Assembly (NCBI RefSeq): GCF_014174375.1
Contig: NZ_JABEQE010000020.1
Coordinates: forward strand, 1 to 64,000
DNA length: 64,000 nucleotides
Direction of reading: 5' to 3'
DNA from: Gluconacetobacter asukensis
Lineage (GTDB): Bacteria > Pseudomonadota > Alphaproteobacteria > Acetobacterales > Acetobacteraceae
The position numbers and the translations under genes were made by a program. The stretch's first letter is position 1. Each line of letters opens with the position of its first letter. Below, in pieces: positions 18,132 to 27,005 of the stretch. The notes under the pieces were generated by a model. It had not been told where the DNA came from. It made no database searches and was given only the letters and a program-made list of their open reading frames with translations.

Positions 18132-20894
18132 ATGACTGCACGCGAAGGCGCTTTTGAGTTCAACGAGAATGCAAGTCTTGAGGAAAATCTATCTGCATTC
18201 GGAAGCCATATCAGCCAATTGGATGCGGCCCTTGCCGCAGATCTGTGTGACCGCTTTCCGATCTTGCTGGATGGAAAGTACAAGGTCGAGGAAATATGGG
18301 ATCGATTACTCGATATCTGCGTCACACCGCCAGCAACGGAAGCAGTTGCTACGGCTCAGGAGCAAACCGCAGCAGCAAACCCCAATGCGCCAGCGGTCGT
18401 GCAATCTTTGCCCACTCCGCCCCCAACCGTGACAGGTTGGCTCCTCGAAGGAGTCTTAATCGAGGGATTCAGAGGCGTGAACAACGAAGGTCAGCCGCTC
18501 GAACTCAAACTTCACCCGACCAAAGTCAACAGCATTTCTGCGGTCAACGGTGTTGGAAAGACGTCCGTTTACGACGCAGTGCGCTATGCGATTACCGGAA
18601 AGCTGCCTTGGCTCGACGACCTTCCTGCTACCGAACGGGACAAGGATTATTACCAGAATCGCTTTCATTCTACCGGGCAATCAACCATCAAGCTTCAACT
18701 CGTCGCTGAACCAGGCTCCGAGAAGTGCGAGATCACGGTAATTCGGAACTCGTTGGGGCAGCGCGCCGTTAGTGCCCCCACACCGTGGGACGCGACAGCG
18801 ATACTGGCTGGACTCAATCGTGAGTTCGTATTTCTTGATGGTCCGACATTTCAGAGATTCATCGAGGCTGCACCGCTGACTCGCGGGCGTACCTTCTCTG
18901 GGCTTCTCGGCCTATCTGCATACAGCGACCTTCGCCAAGCACTGGCGGGGTTGGCGAACACTCGCGCCTTCAACAGTCATTTCGGCATCACTGCCCATAC
19001 ACAAGCTAAAACCCGTGAGGAACGGACAGTAGGCGAGTTATCAAGGGCGATCGCCAACGACTACGAGACACTGGTTGGTACCGCCATCGGAACATTGGAT
19101 ACGACGACTGCAAAAGAAAAGTGTAATGAAGCGCTGACCCAGATCGCCCCGCTCAAACCGGTGTGCCAGGGAAAGGCGTTCGATACCATCAACATCGATG
19201 CCTGTATCGAGGCTATCAAAGATGCTGAGGGTGGACCGAAGCGCGAACGGCTCGGTGCCTGTATCCGCGAGCGTGGAGGCCTCGCAAAGGTCAACCACGA
19301 CGCTCCCAACACGGCACGTGCCGAGCTGTTGGTTACTCGCGCGACCGAGCGGGCGGAGGCACTGGAAAGAACCGCTGGCGACTTGATGCTCCAGCTTTAT
19401 CAAGCCGGTACAAAGGTTATCGAAAGTGGACAGTGGGAGGACACGCACCTTTGCCCGCTCTGTGATGGAAAGGCACCCCGTAGCCTAAAAGAACACCTCG
19501 CCTTCCGGCTTTCCGAATTTGAAGCATTGGACAAAGCGACCGCCTTACTTGCGGCCGAATGGAATGAAGCCGGGTGGACAGAGCTATTACAACTTGAAGC
19601 AGTCATTGAGACCGTTCCAGAAAAACGCCTGTTCGCTGGGCACCAGGCCCGTGCCAGATCTGGCACAATCACACAGGCTGAAGCAGAGACTTTGGTGCAA
19701 TACTTGGCAACGTTGCGCTCGAAAGCAACGGAGCTTGATGAGCAGCTCGAGAGGGAACAGGCCCAGCTCGAGCGGGAACTGCCACCGTCATCGGTGGAAG
19801 TTACCAAGAAGGTGGAGACCGCGCGACGTCTGCAGGAGAATTGGAGCAAGCTCGATCTGTCACAGAAGGCATTGGTTGCTGAGCAAGCGAGGGAAGATTG
19901 CGTTGACCGGATCAGGAGCTTCTTGAAGGGCACATCCAGCGCCTTTGCGACAGCTGAGGCTGGCATGAGCAGCGCCCGGCTTGCGGCAGTCGAACCCATC
20001 TTCAAAAGCTATTTTAAGAAGATGTCGTTCTACGGAGTGGAACCAGCTGTCTCCAAGAAGGTGAACAGCGAGGAACTCCGCATTAACCTTGCCCAGTTCT
20101 ATGGGCTGACGAATGTCTCTCCGCAGGCGCTCCTCTCCGAGAGCTTTCGGAACGCCTTCGCTATATCGCTCTATCTGGCCGCCGCATCACTCTACAGCGG
20201 TCTGCCGAAATTCATCGTACTCGACGACGTGACGTCAAGCTTTGATGCCGGTCATCAGAACTTTCTTGTTGAACTTATCAGGACAACATTTGCGCGGCCT
20301 GGCAACGCCGCAGGCCCACAGGTCATACTCTTGAGCCATGACACCATGCTCGAAAAGCTTTTCAACAAGCACACCGGCACAGGAACGTGGTGGCATCAAC
20401 GAATAGAAGGATCGCCCCAAGTGGCCGTCCTTCCGCAAGCCGGAGCAGTCAATAAGGTCCGGGACCGCACAATATCAATGCTTCAGGCTGGTCAGGTGGA
20501 CTTTGCCAAGGAAGGAGTGCGGCAATACCTGGAGTACCGCTTAAGTGATCTCATCAGCAAACTCCGGATCCCTGTGCCAGTCGATATCGCCTTTAACGAC
20601 GACAAGCACCTGTCACATGAGTTTCTGAAAGCGATCGAAGCTGCGGTTAAGCTGCACAAGGCGGCTAATATACTCACGCTGGCCTCGGCACAGGAAGTTG
20701 GTCTTAACACCAATATGATAACGATTGTCGGAAATTTCCTAAGTCATTGGGGCACTGGCCAAACTGCAGCGTTCTCCGGGCCGTCCTTGCTTGGCGTGAT
20801 GCAAGCCATTGACGACTATTGTGATTGCTTCACCTTCGAGCCTGCACCTGGCGCGCCCCGGCGATATTACAAGACGCTGTCGCAGCAGCAGTGA
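18132..20894 (+). CDS. Rad50/SMC-like AAA ATPase with zinc hook, putative defence sensor
   Basis: 920 residues from the ATG at 18132, chosen because AGGGGC precedes it; in-frame ATGs at 18069 and 18084 lack a ribosome site. After a helical 115-residue N-terminal extension with a Pro/Ala linker comes the ABC-type ATPase: LIEGFRGVN, Walker A VNGVGKTS (about 138-145), central helices with a CPLC zinc hook (Cys441, Cys444), an ABC signature-like LLSESFRNAFAISLYLA and Walker B KFIVLDDVTSSFDAGH (about 693-708). About 190 more residues follow the ATPase, a C-terminal extension. DNA-end or aberrant-DNA sensing with the neighbouring nuclease as effector is inferred. Confidence 0.8.
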   Translation: MTAREGAFEFNENASLEENLSAFGSHISQLDAALAADLCDRFPILLDGKYKVEEIWDRLLDICVTPPATEAVATAQEQTAAANPNAPAVVQSLPTPPPTVTGWLLEGVLIEGFRGVNNEGQPLELKLHPTKVNSISAVNGVGKTSVYDAVRYAITGKLPWLDDLPATERDKDYYQNRFHSTGQSTIKLQLVAEPGSEKCEITVIRNSLGQRAVSAPTPWDATAILAGLNREFVFLDGPTFQRFIEAAPLTRGRTFSGLLGLSAYSDLRQALAGLANTRAFNSHFGITAHTQAKTREERTVGELSRAIANDYETLVGTAIGTLDTTTAKEKCNEALTQIAPLKPVCQGKAFDTINIDACIEAIKDAEGGPKRERLGACIRERGGLAKVNHDAPNTARAELLVTRATERAEALERTAGDLMLQLYQAGTKVIESGQWEDTHLCPLCDGKAPRSLKEHLAFRLSEFEALDKATALLAAEWNEAGWTELLQLEAVIETVPEKRLFAGHQARARSGTITQAEAETLVQYLATLRSKATELDEQLEREQAQLERELPPSSVEVTKKVETARRLQENWSKLDLSQKALVAEQAREDCVDRIRSFLKGTSSAFATAEAGMSSARLAAVEPIFKSYFKKMSFYGVEPAVSKKVNSEELRINLAQFYGLTNVSPQALLSESFRNAFAISLYLAAASLYSGLPKFIVLDDVTSSFDAGHQNFLVELIRTTFARPGNAAGPQVILLSHDTMLEKLFNKHTGTGTWWHQRIEGSPQVAVLPQAGAVNKVRDRTISMLQAGQVDFAKEGVRQYLEYRLSDLISKLRIPVPVDIAFNDDKHLSHEFLKAIEAAVKLHKAANILTLASAQEVGLNTNMITIVGNFLSHWGTGQTAAFSGPSLLGVMQAIDDYCDCFTFEPAPGAPRRYYKTLSQQQ

Positions 20895-20995
20895 GGCATG
20901 CGAACGGAATTTTTGGGAAATCGGACAGGGACTTGCGCGGCGGGAATGAAGGCGTGTTGCAGGCGGGCGGCAAGCCCCCACCACCCTTCACTGAC

Positions 20996-23281
20996 CTAAT
21001 CTTCTTCGGCGAGAAGAGGCTCAAAGAGATTTTTCAAATCTTGATCGTCGAAAGTATCTTCCTGCACATCCTCACCGGTCACCGACAACTCTTCATCCTG
21101 CGCGGCATTCTCATTGACCTCTTCAATCCGGCTTTGAATGGCACGTTTAGCGCTCTCCACTGCCTGTGAGTTGTACCCGATACGATTGGCGAGTTTTTCA
21201 ACAGTCGAAATGTAGTCAGAGAGAGTTGAATCTGAGTCCACATGCCCGAGATTGTCGCTTACATTCTCGATCATTTCAGGAATTGCCGTATTTATTTCAT
21301 CATCGAACATATGTCCGAGATTGGCCTTGTTGGTGTCGATCGATGTCACAACGCGTTCGAGGTCATCAGGATCGAGAGAGCCGCCGAGCATTTTGCGAAT
21401 GGCGCTCTCGATAGCGACGGCCAACGGGCCTGTATCTTTTTTTTCGTTCTGAGGTGCAGATAGCAGGTTGGCGAGGATGGTGGGCAGCGCCCGAGCATCA
21501 TCCCATGATTTGAATTGGTCTTTTGGGTTGGTTGCGATTGCGACCGCCGTTTCCAAAAATAGCTTAAGTCCGCTCAACTTCCACCATAGAAGCAGCATAT
21601 TGATACGGTCTGATGTTGTCGTGTCATAGGCACGGAAATTGGTAGGGTTCGAAGGAATACGCTTCCATCTCGGTATCGTGTTGAGCCGTTGCACAAGCGC
21701 CGAGAAACCCGCCAAGAATGTCCTCCAGTCATTAGGCGTTAGGTCGGATAACTTTTTGAACTGATCGACTATTCGCATCGCGCACGAGGGCGTGGGGGCT
21801 CCTGCCGCCATCGTTACCAACAATTTTCTGTCGAGCAGATAGCGGTAGAGATAATCACGAACAGATGGGTTAATAAATGATATGCGGCCGTTTGCGACGG
21901 CGATAAAGCCGCCTTCCAACACTTTTACGCTGCTCTCAAAATCCTTAGCGTCCCAAGCTATGCCGAATTTCTGGCACAAAAGTGGATGCAGTCCTTCAAA
22001 TATTTCCTGAATATCTTCAATTTCTGCGCCGTATTGTGACCCAAAATAGAGAGAAAATAAAAGATGCTGACACCGACGTGGTATGTGATGCTGAAATTGC
22101 TTGTCCCAGATTGACTCTGGATCATTTAGCTTATTAATAAATATTTCAGGATAATCTTCGGCTGCCACATCTTCGATATGCGATGCGTCAGTCATCCATT
22201 CTACGATTCGCGGATTATAGAACTTGTGATCAATAATTTTCTTGATCGTTCCGGTATCATAGAGTGCTCGAATATGTTCGATTGGTACGCCAGCGACGAC
22301 GAGATGATTGTAAAGAATTCGAGCCCGTATTCGGCGAGTATAAATACCTACATCAAGCAGATATTGCGCCACGTCGAGCCTGTGATCGGCAAGGACATCG
22401 GACACAAGTTTTGCATGTTGAAAAACTGGTGCACGGGTCGTGAGGATAAACCTTGCTGTGGGCGTGCGACGTACTCGCGCAATAAACCGGCCAAGCTCGG
22501 TGTCTTGGGTAGATAAGGCTCTTTCGTCGAGCGCGATGCGACCCAAAAAGTCGTCAAAAAAGAACACCTGCCGGCGACTGTCATTTATCCGCGCAAATCC
22601 GTCGTCGAGACTTCGGATCGCGACGAGATCCCAATCTTCCCCGATGTAGGCATACGCCAGCATTTCGGCCAAAGTTGTCTTTCCCACGCCTCCAGGTCCG
22701 GAAATGATCAAAATGCGTTGGCTTTCGAGAACTTTTCGTCCCTGACCAAAGCTCGGGTTTTCGGCATAAACGTTTAGTTTTGCGGTGATCTCCGCTCGGG
22801 TGACTGTCGTGAAGTTATGTGATGCGGACTGCAAAACTCGTTCGAGGATAGCCGTATCGGATAGCCAAAGTTTGACGTGGCTTTTAGCGACATCGTCATG
22901 CTTTCGAAGAAGCGAGTTCAGGTCTTCAAAACCCAATATATCAGATGCGTTGATCAGGCTTGGGCCTATGATATCCGCGAGCGCCTTCTTATTAGCGGGC
23001 GTGAGAGAAACCGAAGTGACGAGAATATAGCGGTCCGGCTGTATTTGATCGATCGATGGTCGAGCATTCCGCATTTGCCTTGCCAATGCTGCGAAGCCTG
23101 ACATGCGAAGGTGCTTCGCCTGAAGGATCGTGGTTGCTCCAGATTTTGCGTGGCGTCCGTCAACACCTCCATCGGGACCAGGGCCAAACCCCTCAAATCG
23201 ACAAGCTAATTCCTCGCCCAACAAGTCTCGTGCAAGATCTTCAAAATCGGCTGGAGAGAGGGAGGTGAAACTGTATGTCAC
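20996..23281 (-). CDS. Mrr-like nuclease fused to STAND NTPase (nSTAND3-type), putative Avs-like defence protein
   Basis: 761 residues. N-terminal nuclease domain: SPADFEDLARDLLG, GPDGGVDGR (Asp41) and ILQAKHL (Gln54-x-Lys56), an Mrr-type D...QxK site. From 190 an NTPase of the STAND class: Walker A GPGGVGKT (195-202), Walker B VFFFDDFLG (about 239-247), sensor-like RFILTTRAP and a winged helix ending NPSVRDYLYRYL. The C-terminal 250 residues are helical and acidic with no known repeats, a possible ligand-sensing region. This domain order matches anti-phage STAND proteins with nuclease effectors. It is convergent to the Rad50-like gene with about 100 bases between stops and is AT-rich relative to the backbone. 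Confidence 0.8.
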   Translation of the reverse strand: MTYSFTSLSPADFEDLARDLLGEELACRFEGFGPGPDGGVDGRHAKSGATTILQAKHLRMSGFAALARQMRNARPSIDQIQPDRYILVTSVSLTPANKKALADIIGPSLINASDILGFEDLNSLLRKHDDVAKSHVKLWLSDTAILERVLQSASHNFTTVTRAEITAKLNVYAENPSFGQGRKVLESQRILIISGPGGVGKTTLAEMLAYAYIGEDWDLVAIRSLDDGFARINDSRRQVFFFDDFLGRIALDERALSTQDTELGRFIARVRRTPTARFILTTRAPVFQHAKLVSDVLADHRLDVAQYLLDVGIYTRRIRARILYNHLVVAGVPIEHIRALYDTGTIKKIIDHKFYNPRIVEWMTDASHIEDVAAEDYPEIFINKLNDPESIWDKQFQHHIPRRCQHLLFSLYFGSQYGAEIEDIQEIFEGLHPLLCQKFGIAWDAKDFESSVKVLEGGFIAVANGRISFINPSVRDYLYRYLLDRKLLVTMAAGAPTPSCAMRIVDQFKKLSDLTPNDWRTFLAGFSALVQRLNTIPRWKRIPSNPTNFRAYDTTTSDRINMLLLWWKLSGLKLFLETAVAIATNPKDQFKSWDDARALPTILANLLSAPQNEKKDTGPLAVAIESAIRKMLGGSLDPDDLERVVTSIDTNKANLGHMFDDEINTAIPEMIENVSDNLGHVDSDSTLSDYISTVEKLANRIGYNSQAVESAKRAIQSRIEEVNENAAQDEELSVTGEDVQEDTFDDQDLKNLFEPLLAEED

Positions 23282-23503
23282 GATCTTACCGCTAAATGTG
23301 TCTAGGTCGATACGCAGCGAAGCGTCGCCAAGGGTATCTGATCAAGTTCGTTCGAACGATAGCATATCCTGATAGTGGTCGCTTTCTACCGTCAGGCGAA
23401 GTGGCTCAAGTTGGCAGGTAGCGTCATTTGCATCAATGGCACAAATGACTGTTTTCGGTCATATCTTCCCAATACCCGACATTCCGCTGCCCCAGCCCAG
23501 ACA

Positions 23504-23965
23504 TCACGTTACAAGATTGCCTGGCGGATGAGGGGCGTCCTGCCCCCGTTCACCTAGCCCCACGTCCAGCCTCATCTCATCGTCCAGCGTCTTCCCTCTG
23601 GCAAGCCTGCGCCCCACCGCTTCAATGAACCCGTCATACCGCTCCCGCCCCTTGCTCTGCGCCGCAGCCAAAGCAGCATCCGGCAACGGCGGCGTGCTGG
23701 TCAGCCAGAACCGCACGAACACAGCTATCGATTCATTGGAGATCGTCACCCGCCGTTCCATGCGCTCCAACTGCCGCGTCATCCGATCCAGCCGACGGGC
23801 GAGCGCCGCTTCAAGCCGCTCCGGCCCATCCGGCGACAGGAACGACGCCAATGCCGTTTCCACGATCAGCGCCTGCGGCACCTTCTTGCGGGCGGCGTAA
23901 TCGGCGAGCCTGACACTAAGGTCAGCGGGTAGCCGGATCGTGTGTTTGATCCGCATGGCGGTCAC
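23504..23965 (-). CDS. CopG/ribbon-helix-helix family regulator of the transfer region
   Basis: 153 residues. N-terminal RHH (MRIKHTIRLPADLSVRLADYAARKKVPQALIVETALASFL), then a helical part with RLEAALARRLDRMTRQLERMERRVTISNE and FVRFWLTSTPPLP. This extended CopG protein typically sits between traG/virD4 and trbB in these elements and may control transfer genes. Its start overlaps the traG stop by four bases. ATG at 23956 is an alternative start. The 220 bases downstream hold no gene and adjoin the defence cargo. Confidence 0.85.
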   Translation of the reverse strand: MTAMRIKHTIRLPADLSVRLADYAARKKVPQALIVETALASFLSPDGPERLEAALARRLDRMTRQLERMERRVTISNESIAVFVRFWLTSTPPLPDAALAAAQSKGRERYDGFIEAVGRRLARGKTLDDEMRLDVGLGERGQDAPHPPGNLVT

Positions 23966-25944
23966 AGCCCCATCCGGTCCGCGGGATCGAGGGAGACCTG
24001 CCGTGCGAGAGCCCGCTCGCCGCGCCGCAAGGTCTGTGCTCGCGTCGCATCGTCCTCAGCCTCAGCCTCGGGCGGGTCGAATTCATGCACCGGCTTTCTC
24101 GGCGCCTGCACCACCTCTTCCTGTTCCGGCAATTCCGGCTCACGGCGAATGCCGGCATTGGCAGGATCATCATCCGCATTGCTGGCAGGAGGCGGCTGGA
24201 CTACGTCGGCCCAGTCCCCCTGCGGCTGCGGTCCGATGGGCGGCGTTCCCTCTGGAGACTGCGGTGGTTTGAACCTGGGTGGCGGGAGGATGCGCGCGGC
24301 CAGTTCGGCGTCTTCGAAATACCGCGCCTTGCGCGCCCGGATCGGCGGGCAACCCGACACCAGCACCAGTTCCTCGTCAGGGGGAAGCTGCATGATCTCG
24401 CCGGGTGTCAGCAAAGGCCGCGCGGTTTCGTGCCGCGTCACCATCAGATGCCCAAGCCAAGGCGACAGACGGTGCCCGGCGTAATTCTTGGCGTCCCGGA
24501 TCTCGGTCGCGGTACCCAAGGCGTCGGACACCCGTTTGGCGGTCCGTTCGTCATTGGTCGCGAAACTGACCCGGACATGGCAGTTGTCGAGGATACTGTT
24601 GTTCTGGCCATAGGCTTTCTCGATCTGGTTCAGGCTCTGGCCGATCAGGAAGCTCTTGATGCCGTAGCCTGCCATGAAGGCCAGAGCGCTCTCGAAGAAA
24701 TCCAACCGCCCCAGCGCCGGGAACTCATCAAGCATCAGCAGCAGGCGATGGCGGCGTTTTGCCTCCAGTTCCTCGGTCAGCCGGCGGCCGATCTGATTCA
24801 GCACCAGGCGCACCAGCGGCTTGGTGCGGCTGATGTCCGAAGGGGGCACCACCAGATAGAGCGTCGCCGGATGGGTGCCAGCGACAAGATCGCGGATCCG
24901 CCAGTCGCAGCGGCGCGTCACATGGGCCACGACCGGATCGCGATAGAGGCCGAGAAACGACATGGCGGTGGACAGCACACCGGAGCGTTCATTGTCGCTC
25001 TTGTTGAGCAATTCCCGCGCCGAACTGGCGACGACGGGATGCACGCCTTTCGCCCCGAGATGCGGCGTGGTCATCATGGCGCGCAGCGTGGTCTCGATCG
25101 CGCGCTTGGGGTCGGAGAGGAAATTGGCGACCCCGGCCAGGGTCTTGTCTTCCTCCGCGTAAAGGACATGCAGGATGGTACCGACCAGCAGGGCGTGGCT
25201 GGTCTTTTCCCAGTGGTTCCGCTTCTCAAGGGCGCCCTCAGGATCGACCAGCACGTCGGCAATGTTCTGCACATCGCGGACTTCGCGCTCGCCGCGCCGG
25301 ACCTCCAGCAGCGGATTGTAGGCAGCACTGGCAAGGTTCGTCGGATCGAACAGCAGCACCCGGCCGAAACGAGCGCGCCAGCCGGCAGTCAGTGTCCAGT
25401 TCTCGCCCTTGATGTCATGGACGATCGCCGCACCTGGCCAGGTCAGCAGCGTCGGCACCACCAGTCCCACCCCCTTGCCCGAGCGGGTGGGCGCGAAGCA
25501 CAGGACATGCTCCGGCCCGTCATGACGCAGATAGGCATCGGCCGAGCGGCCCAGCACCACGCCATCGGGCGCGAGCAATCCGGCGCGCCGGATCTCGCGC
25601 GGCTCTGCCCAATGCGCTGAACCATAAGTGGTGGCGCGTTTCTTCTCGCGGGCACGCCAGACGGACATCGTGATCGCGACGATGACGGCGGCAATCCCGC
25701 CAGAGGCCGCGATATAGCCCCCGGTGGTAAAAATGTCCTGGGCGTAGGCGTCATAGGCGAACCACCACCAGAAGAACTCCGGCGGATAATAGACCGACCA
25801 GCCGACCAGCATGAACCACGGGGCGCCGAGCTGCGGCTGGAAGCCGAGCCGCCAGGCAGTCCATTGCGTCGCGGCCCAGGTGAAGGCGAGGATCACGGCG
25901 CTGACGGCAAGCACCGAGCCCCAGAGGATCTTGGTCTGGTTCAT
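23962..25944 (-). CDS. traG: Conjugal transfer coupling protein TraG/VirD4
   Basis: 660 residues. Two N-terminal membrane helices (LWGSVLAVSAVILAFTWAATQW; YIAASGGIAAVIVAITMSVW), then Walker A FAPTRSGKGVGLVVPT near residue 150, Walker B LLMLDEFPALGRLDFFE, and VRVSFATNDERTAKRVSDALG. The C-terminal 100 residues are a Pro-rich acidic tail. The coupling protein recruits the relaxosome to the Trb channel. It begins about 45 bases downstream of a small ORF and ends coupled to copG. Confidence 0.95.
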   Translation of the reverse strand: MNQTKILWGSVLAVSAVILAFTWAATQWTAWRLGFQPQLGAPWFMLVGWSVYYPPEFFWWWFAYDAYAQDIFTTGGYIAASGGIAAVIVAITMSVWRAREKKRATTYGSAHWAEPREIRRAGLLAPDGVVLGRSADAYLRHDGPEHVLCFAPTRSGKGVGLVVPTLLTWPGAAIVHDIKGENWTLTAGWRARFGRVLLFDPTNLASAAYNPLLEVRRGEREVRDVQNIADVLVDPEGALEKRNHWEKTSHALLVGTILHVLYAEEDKTLAGVANFLSDPKRAIETTLRAMMTTPHLGAKGVHPVVASSARELLNKSDNERSGVLSTAMSFLGLYRDPVVAHVTRRCDWRIRDLVAGTHPATLYLVVPPSDISRTKPLVRLVLNQIGRRLTEELEAKRRHRLLLMLDEFPALGRLDFFESALAFMAGYGIKSFLIGQSLNQIEKAYGQNNSILDNCHVRVSFATNDERTAKRVSDALGTATEIRDAKNYAGHRLSPWLGHLMVTRHETARPLLTPGEIMQLPPDEELVLVSGCPPIRARKARYFEDAELAARILPPPRFKPPQSPEGTPPIGPQPQGDWADVVQPPPASNADDDPANAGIRREPELPEQEEVVQAPRKPVHEFDPPEAEAEDDATRAQTLRRGERALARQVSLDPADRMGL

Positions 25945-25987
25945 GACAGGAACCGACCAAACGGCTCGATTTCCCGATACTCAAGGC

Positions 25988-26191
25988 CTAATTAAAGCGC
26001 CTCGGGTCGCCGGACGGGAGCGGATAATAAACGGACGGTTTCCCGCCGACCTTCACGGCGGCAAGAATATCGAGAATCGTGCGCGTGCTGACGCCACTTC
26101 GCTCGCCCTGTTCCAGCAACTCGACAAGCGTGCGCTCGTCTTGACGAGTGGCTGGATAACAGATCGTTGGCGCCTTATTTCGCCTTGTCAT
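25988..26191 (-). CDS. Small protein of unknown function (possible antitoxin-like)
   Basis: 67 residues from the ATG at 26191, preceded by GGAG at a long spacing. The middle reads DERTLVELLEQGERSGVSTRTILDILAAVK, which resembles the C-terminal toxin-binding tail of ParD-type antitoxins (L..GxxSG.S), but no DNA-binding part is visible. It lies between traG and the parDE pair, all on the minus strand. Could be an antitoxin remnant or an element-specific small protein. Function not assigned. Confidence 0.45.
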   Translation of the reverse strand: MTRRNKAPTICYPATRQDERTLVELLEQGERSGVSTRTILDILAAVKVGGKPSVYYPLPSGDPRRFN

Positions 26192-26353
26192 GCTGGGAAA
26201 CTCCGATCGCCTTGTCGTCGCATGTGGAGAAGAACCCGGTACGGTAAAGATGCCTCCGCCGGATGATCGCATCCACATTCTGATCGTCGTGATGGCGCCG
26301 AAGTTCATCGTCATTGACGACCGCGGCGCACGATCCCACGGGAAATCCTGACT

Positions 26354-26647
26354 CTACGAGTCGAATATCTGCGGCAGATCCCGTGCGCCATGAAGCACAC
26401 GGACGATGCGTACCTCGTCGGCCAGTTCACGGAAGAACAATAGGTAGCGGCCGTGAACAATGACCCTCAATCCGGGACTGATCTCATCGCGCGCCGGAAA
26501 GCTCCCCGGATGTTCAGCCGCAACGGCGGCCTTCGCTTCCAGTTCGGCAACGAAGCTGATGGCTCGCTCGGGATTGTCCTCGGCGATGTAGAGCGCGATT
26601 TCCAGGAGGTCGGCACGCGCGGCCGGAGCGAAGCCGAGCCGTTTCAT
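26354..26647 (-). CDS. parE: ParE/RelE-family toxin
   Basis: 97 residues with the RelE/ParE fold: LGFAPAARADLLEIALYIAEDNPERAISFVAELEAKAAVAAEHPGSF, then LRVIVHGRYLLFFRELADEVRIVRVLHGARDLPQIF. ParE toxins poison DNA gyrase, RelE-like ones cleave mRNA; the R...HGARDLP ending is typical of ParE. The start overlaps the antitoxin stop by four bases. Stabilises the element by post-segregational killing (family knowledge). Confidence 0.92.
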   Translation of the reverse strand: MKRLGFAPAARADLLEIALYIAEDNPERAISFVAELEAKAAVAAEHPGSFPARDEISPGLRVIVHGRYLLFFRELADEVRIVRVLHGARDLPQIFDS

Positions 26648-26916
26648 CCCTGCGCACGACGGCGAGCGATCACGTCACGCAATTCGGCGAAGACGCTCTC
26701 AGCCGGGATGCTCGACCCGCTCTCGTCGCCCATCCTGATCGCCTCGCGCAAGGTGTCGAGATCGCGGCGGTCGGTATCGCGCCGACGCATCCACTCGCGC
26801 AATGCCTCGCGCACGACCTCGCTGGTCGAGGCATACTCGCCGCCATCGACGGACTGGCGCAGGATCGCAGCCATTTCGGACGGCACGGTAATGGTCATAC
26901 GTTCGATCGTGGACAT
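26644..26916 (-). CDS. parD: ParD-family antitoxin
   Basis: 90 residues from the ATG at 26916, which has a strong GGGAGGAG site. N-terminal RHH DNA-binding part (MTITVPSEMAAILRQSVDGGEYASTSEVVREALREWMRR) followed by a toxin-binding tail (LDTLREAIRMGDESGSSIPAESVFAELR). The open frame extends upstream to 27114 but that part is anti-sense to the relaxase end. Autorepressor of the parDE operon by family. Confidence 0.93.
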   Translation of the reverse strand: MSTIERMTITVPSEMAAILRQSVDGGEYASTSEVVREALREWMRRRDTDRRDLDTLREAIRMGDESGSSIPAESVFAELRDVIARRRAQG

Positions 26917-27005
26917 GAGGCGGCTCCTCCCAAGCGAGCATACTTTATCATACTTATGAAGCACCTGCTTTGTCAGCCGAAAACCTGCAGGCGGGCCACC
27001 CGCCA

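Noticed and set aside
23366..23372. TATCCTG string near a CGTTCGAACG palindrome, as a nic site
   Set aside because: A seven-base match to the RP4 nic consensus is expected by chance, and the relaxase is several kilobases away.
24085..25620. 511-codon plus-strand ORF over traG
   Set aside because: Shadow; the minus strand encodes a textbook VirD4 protein with Walker motifs.
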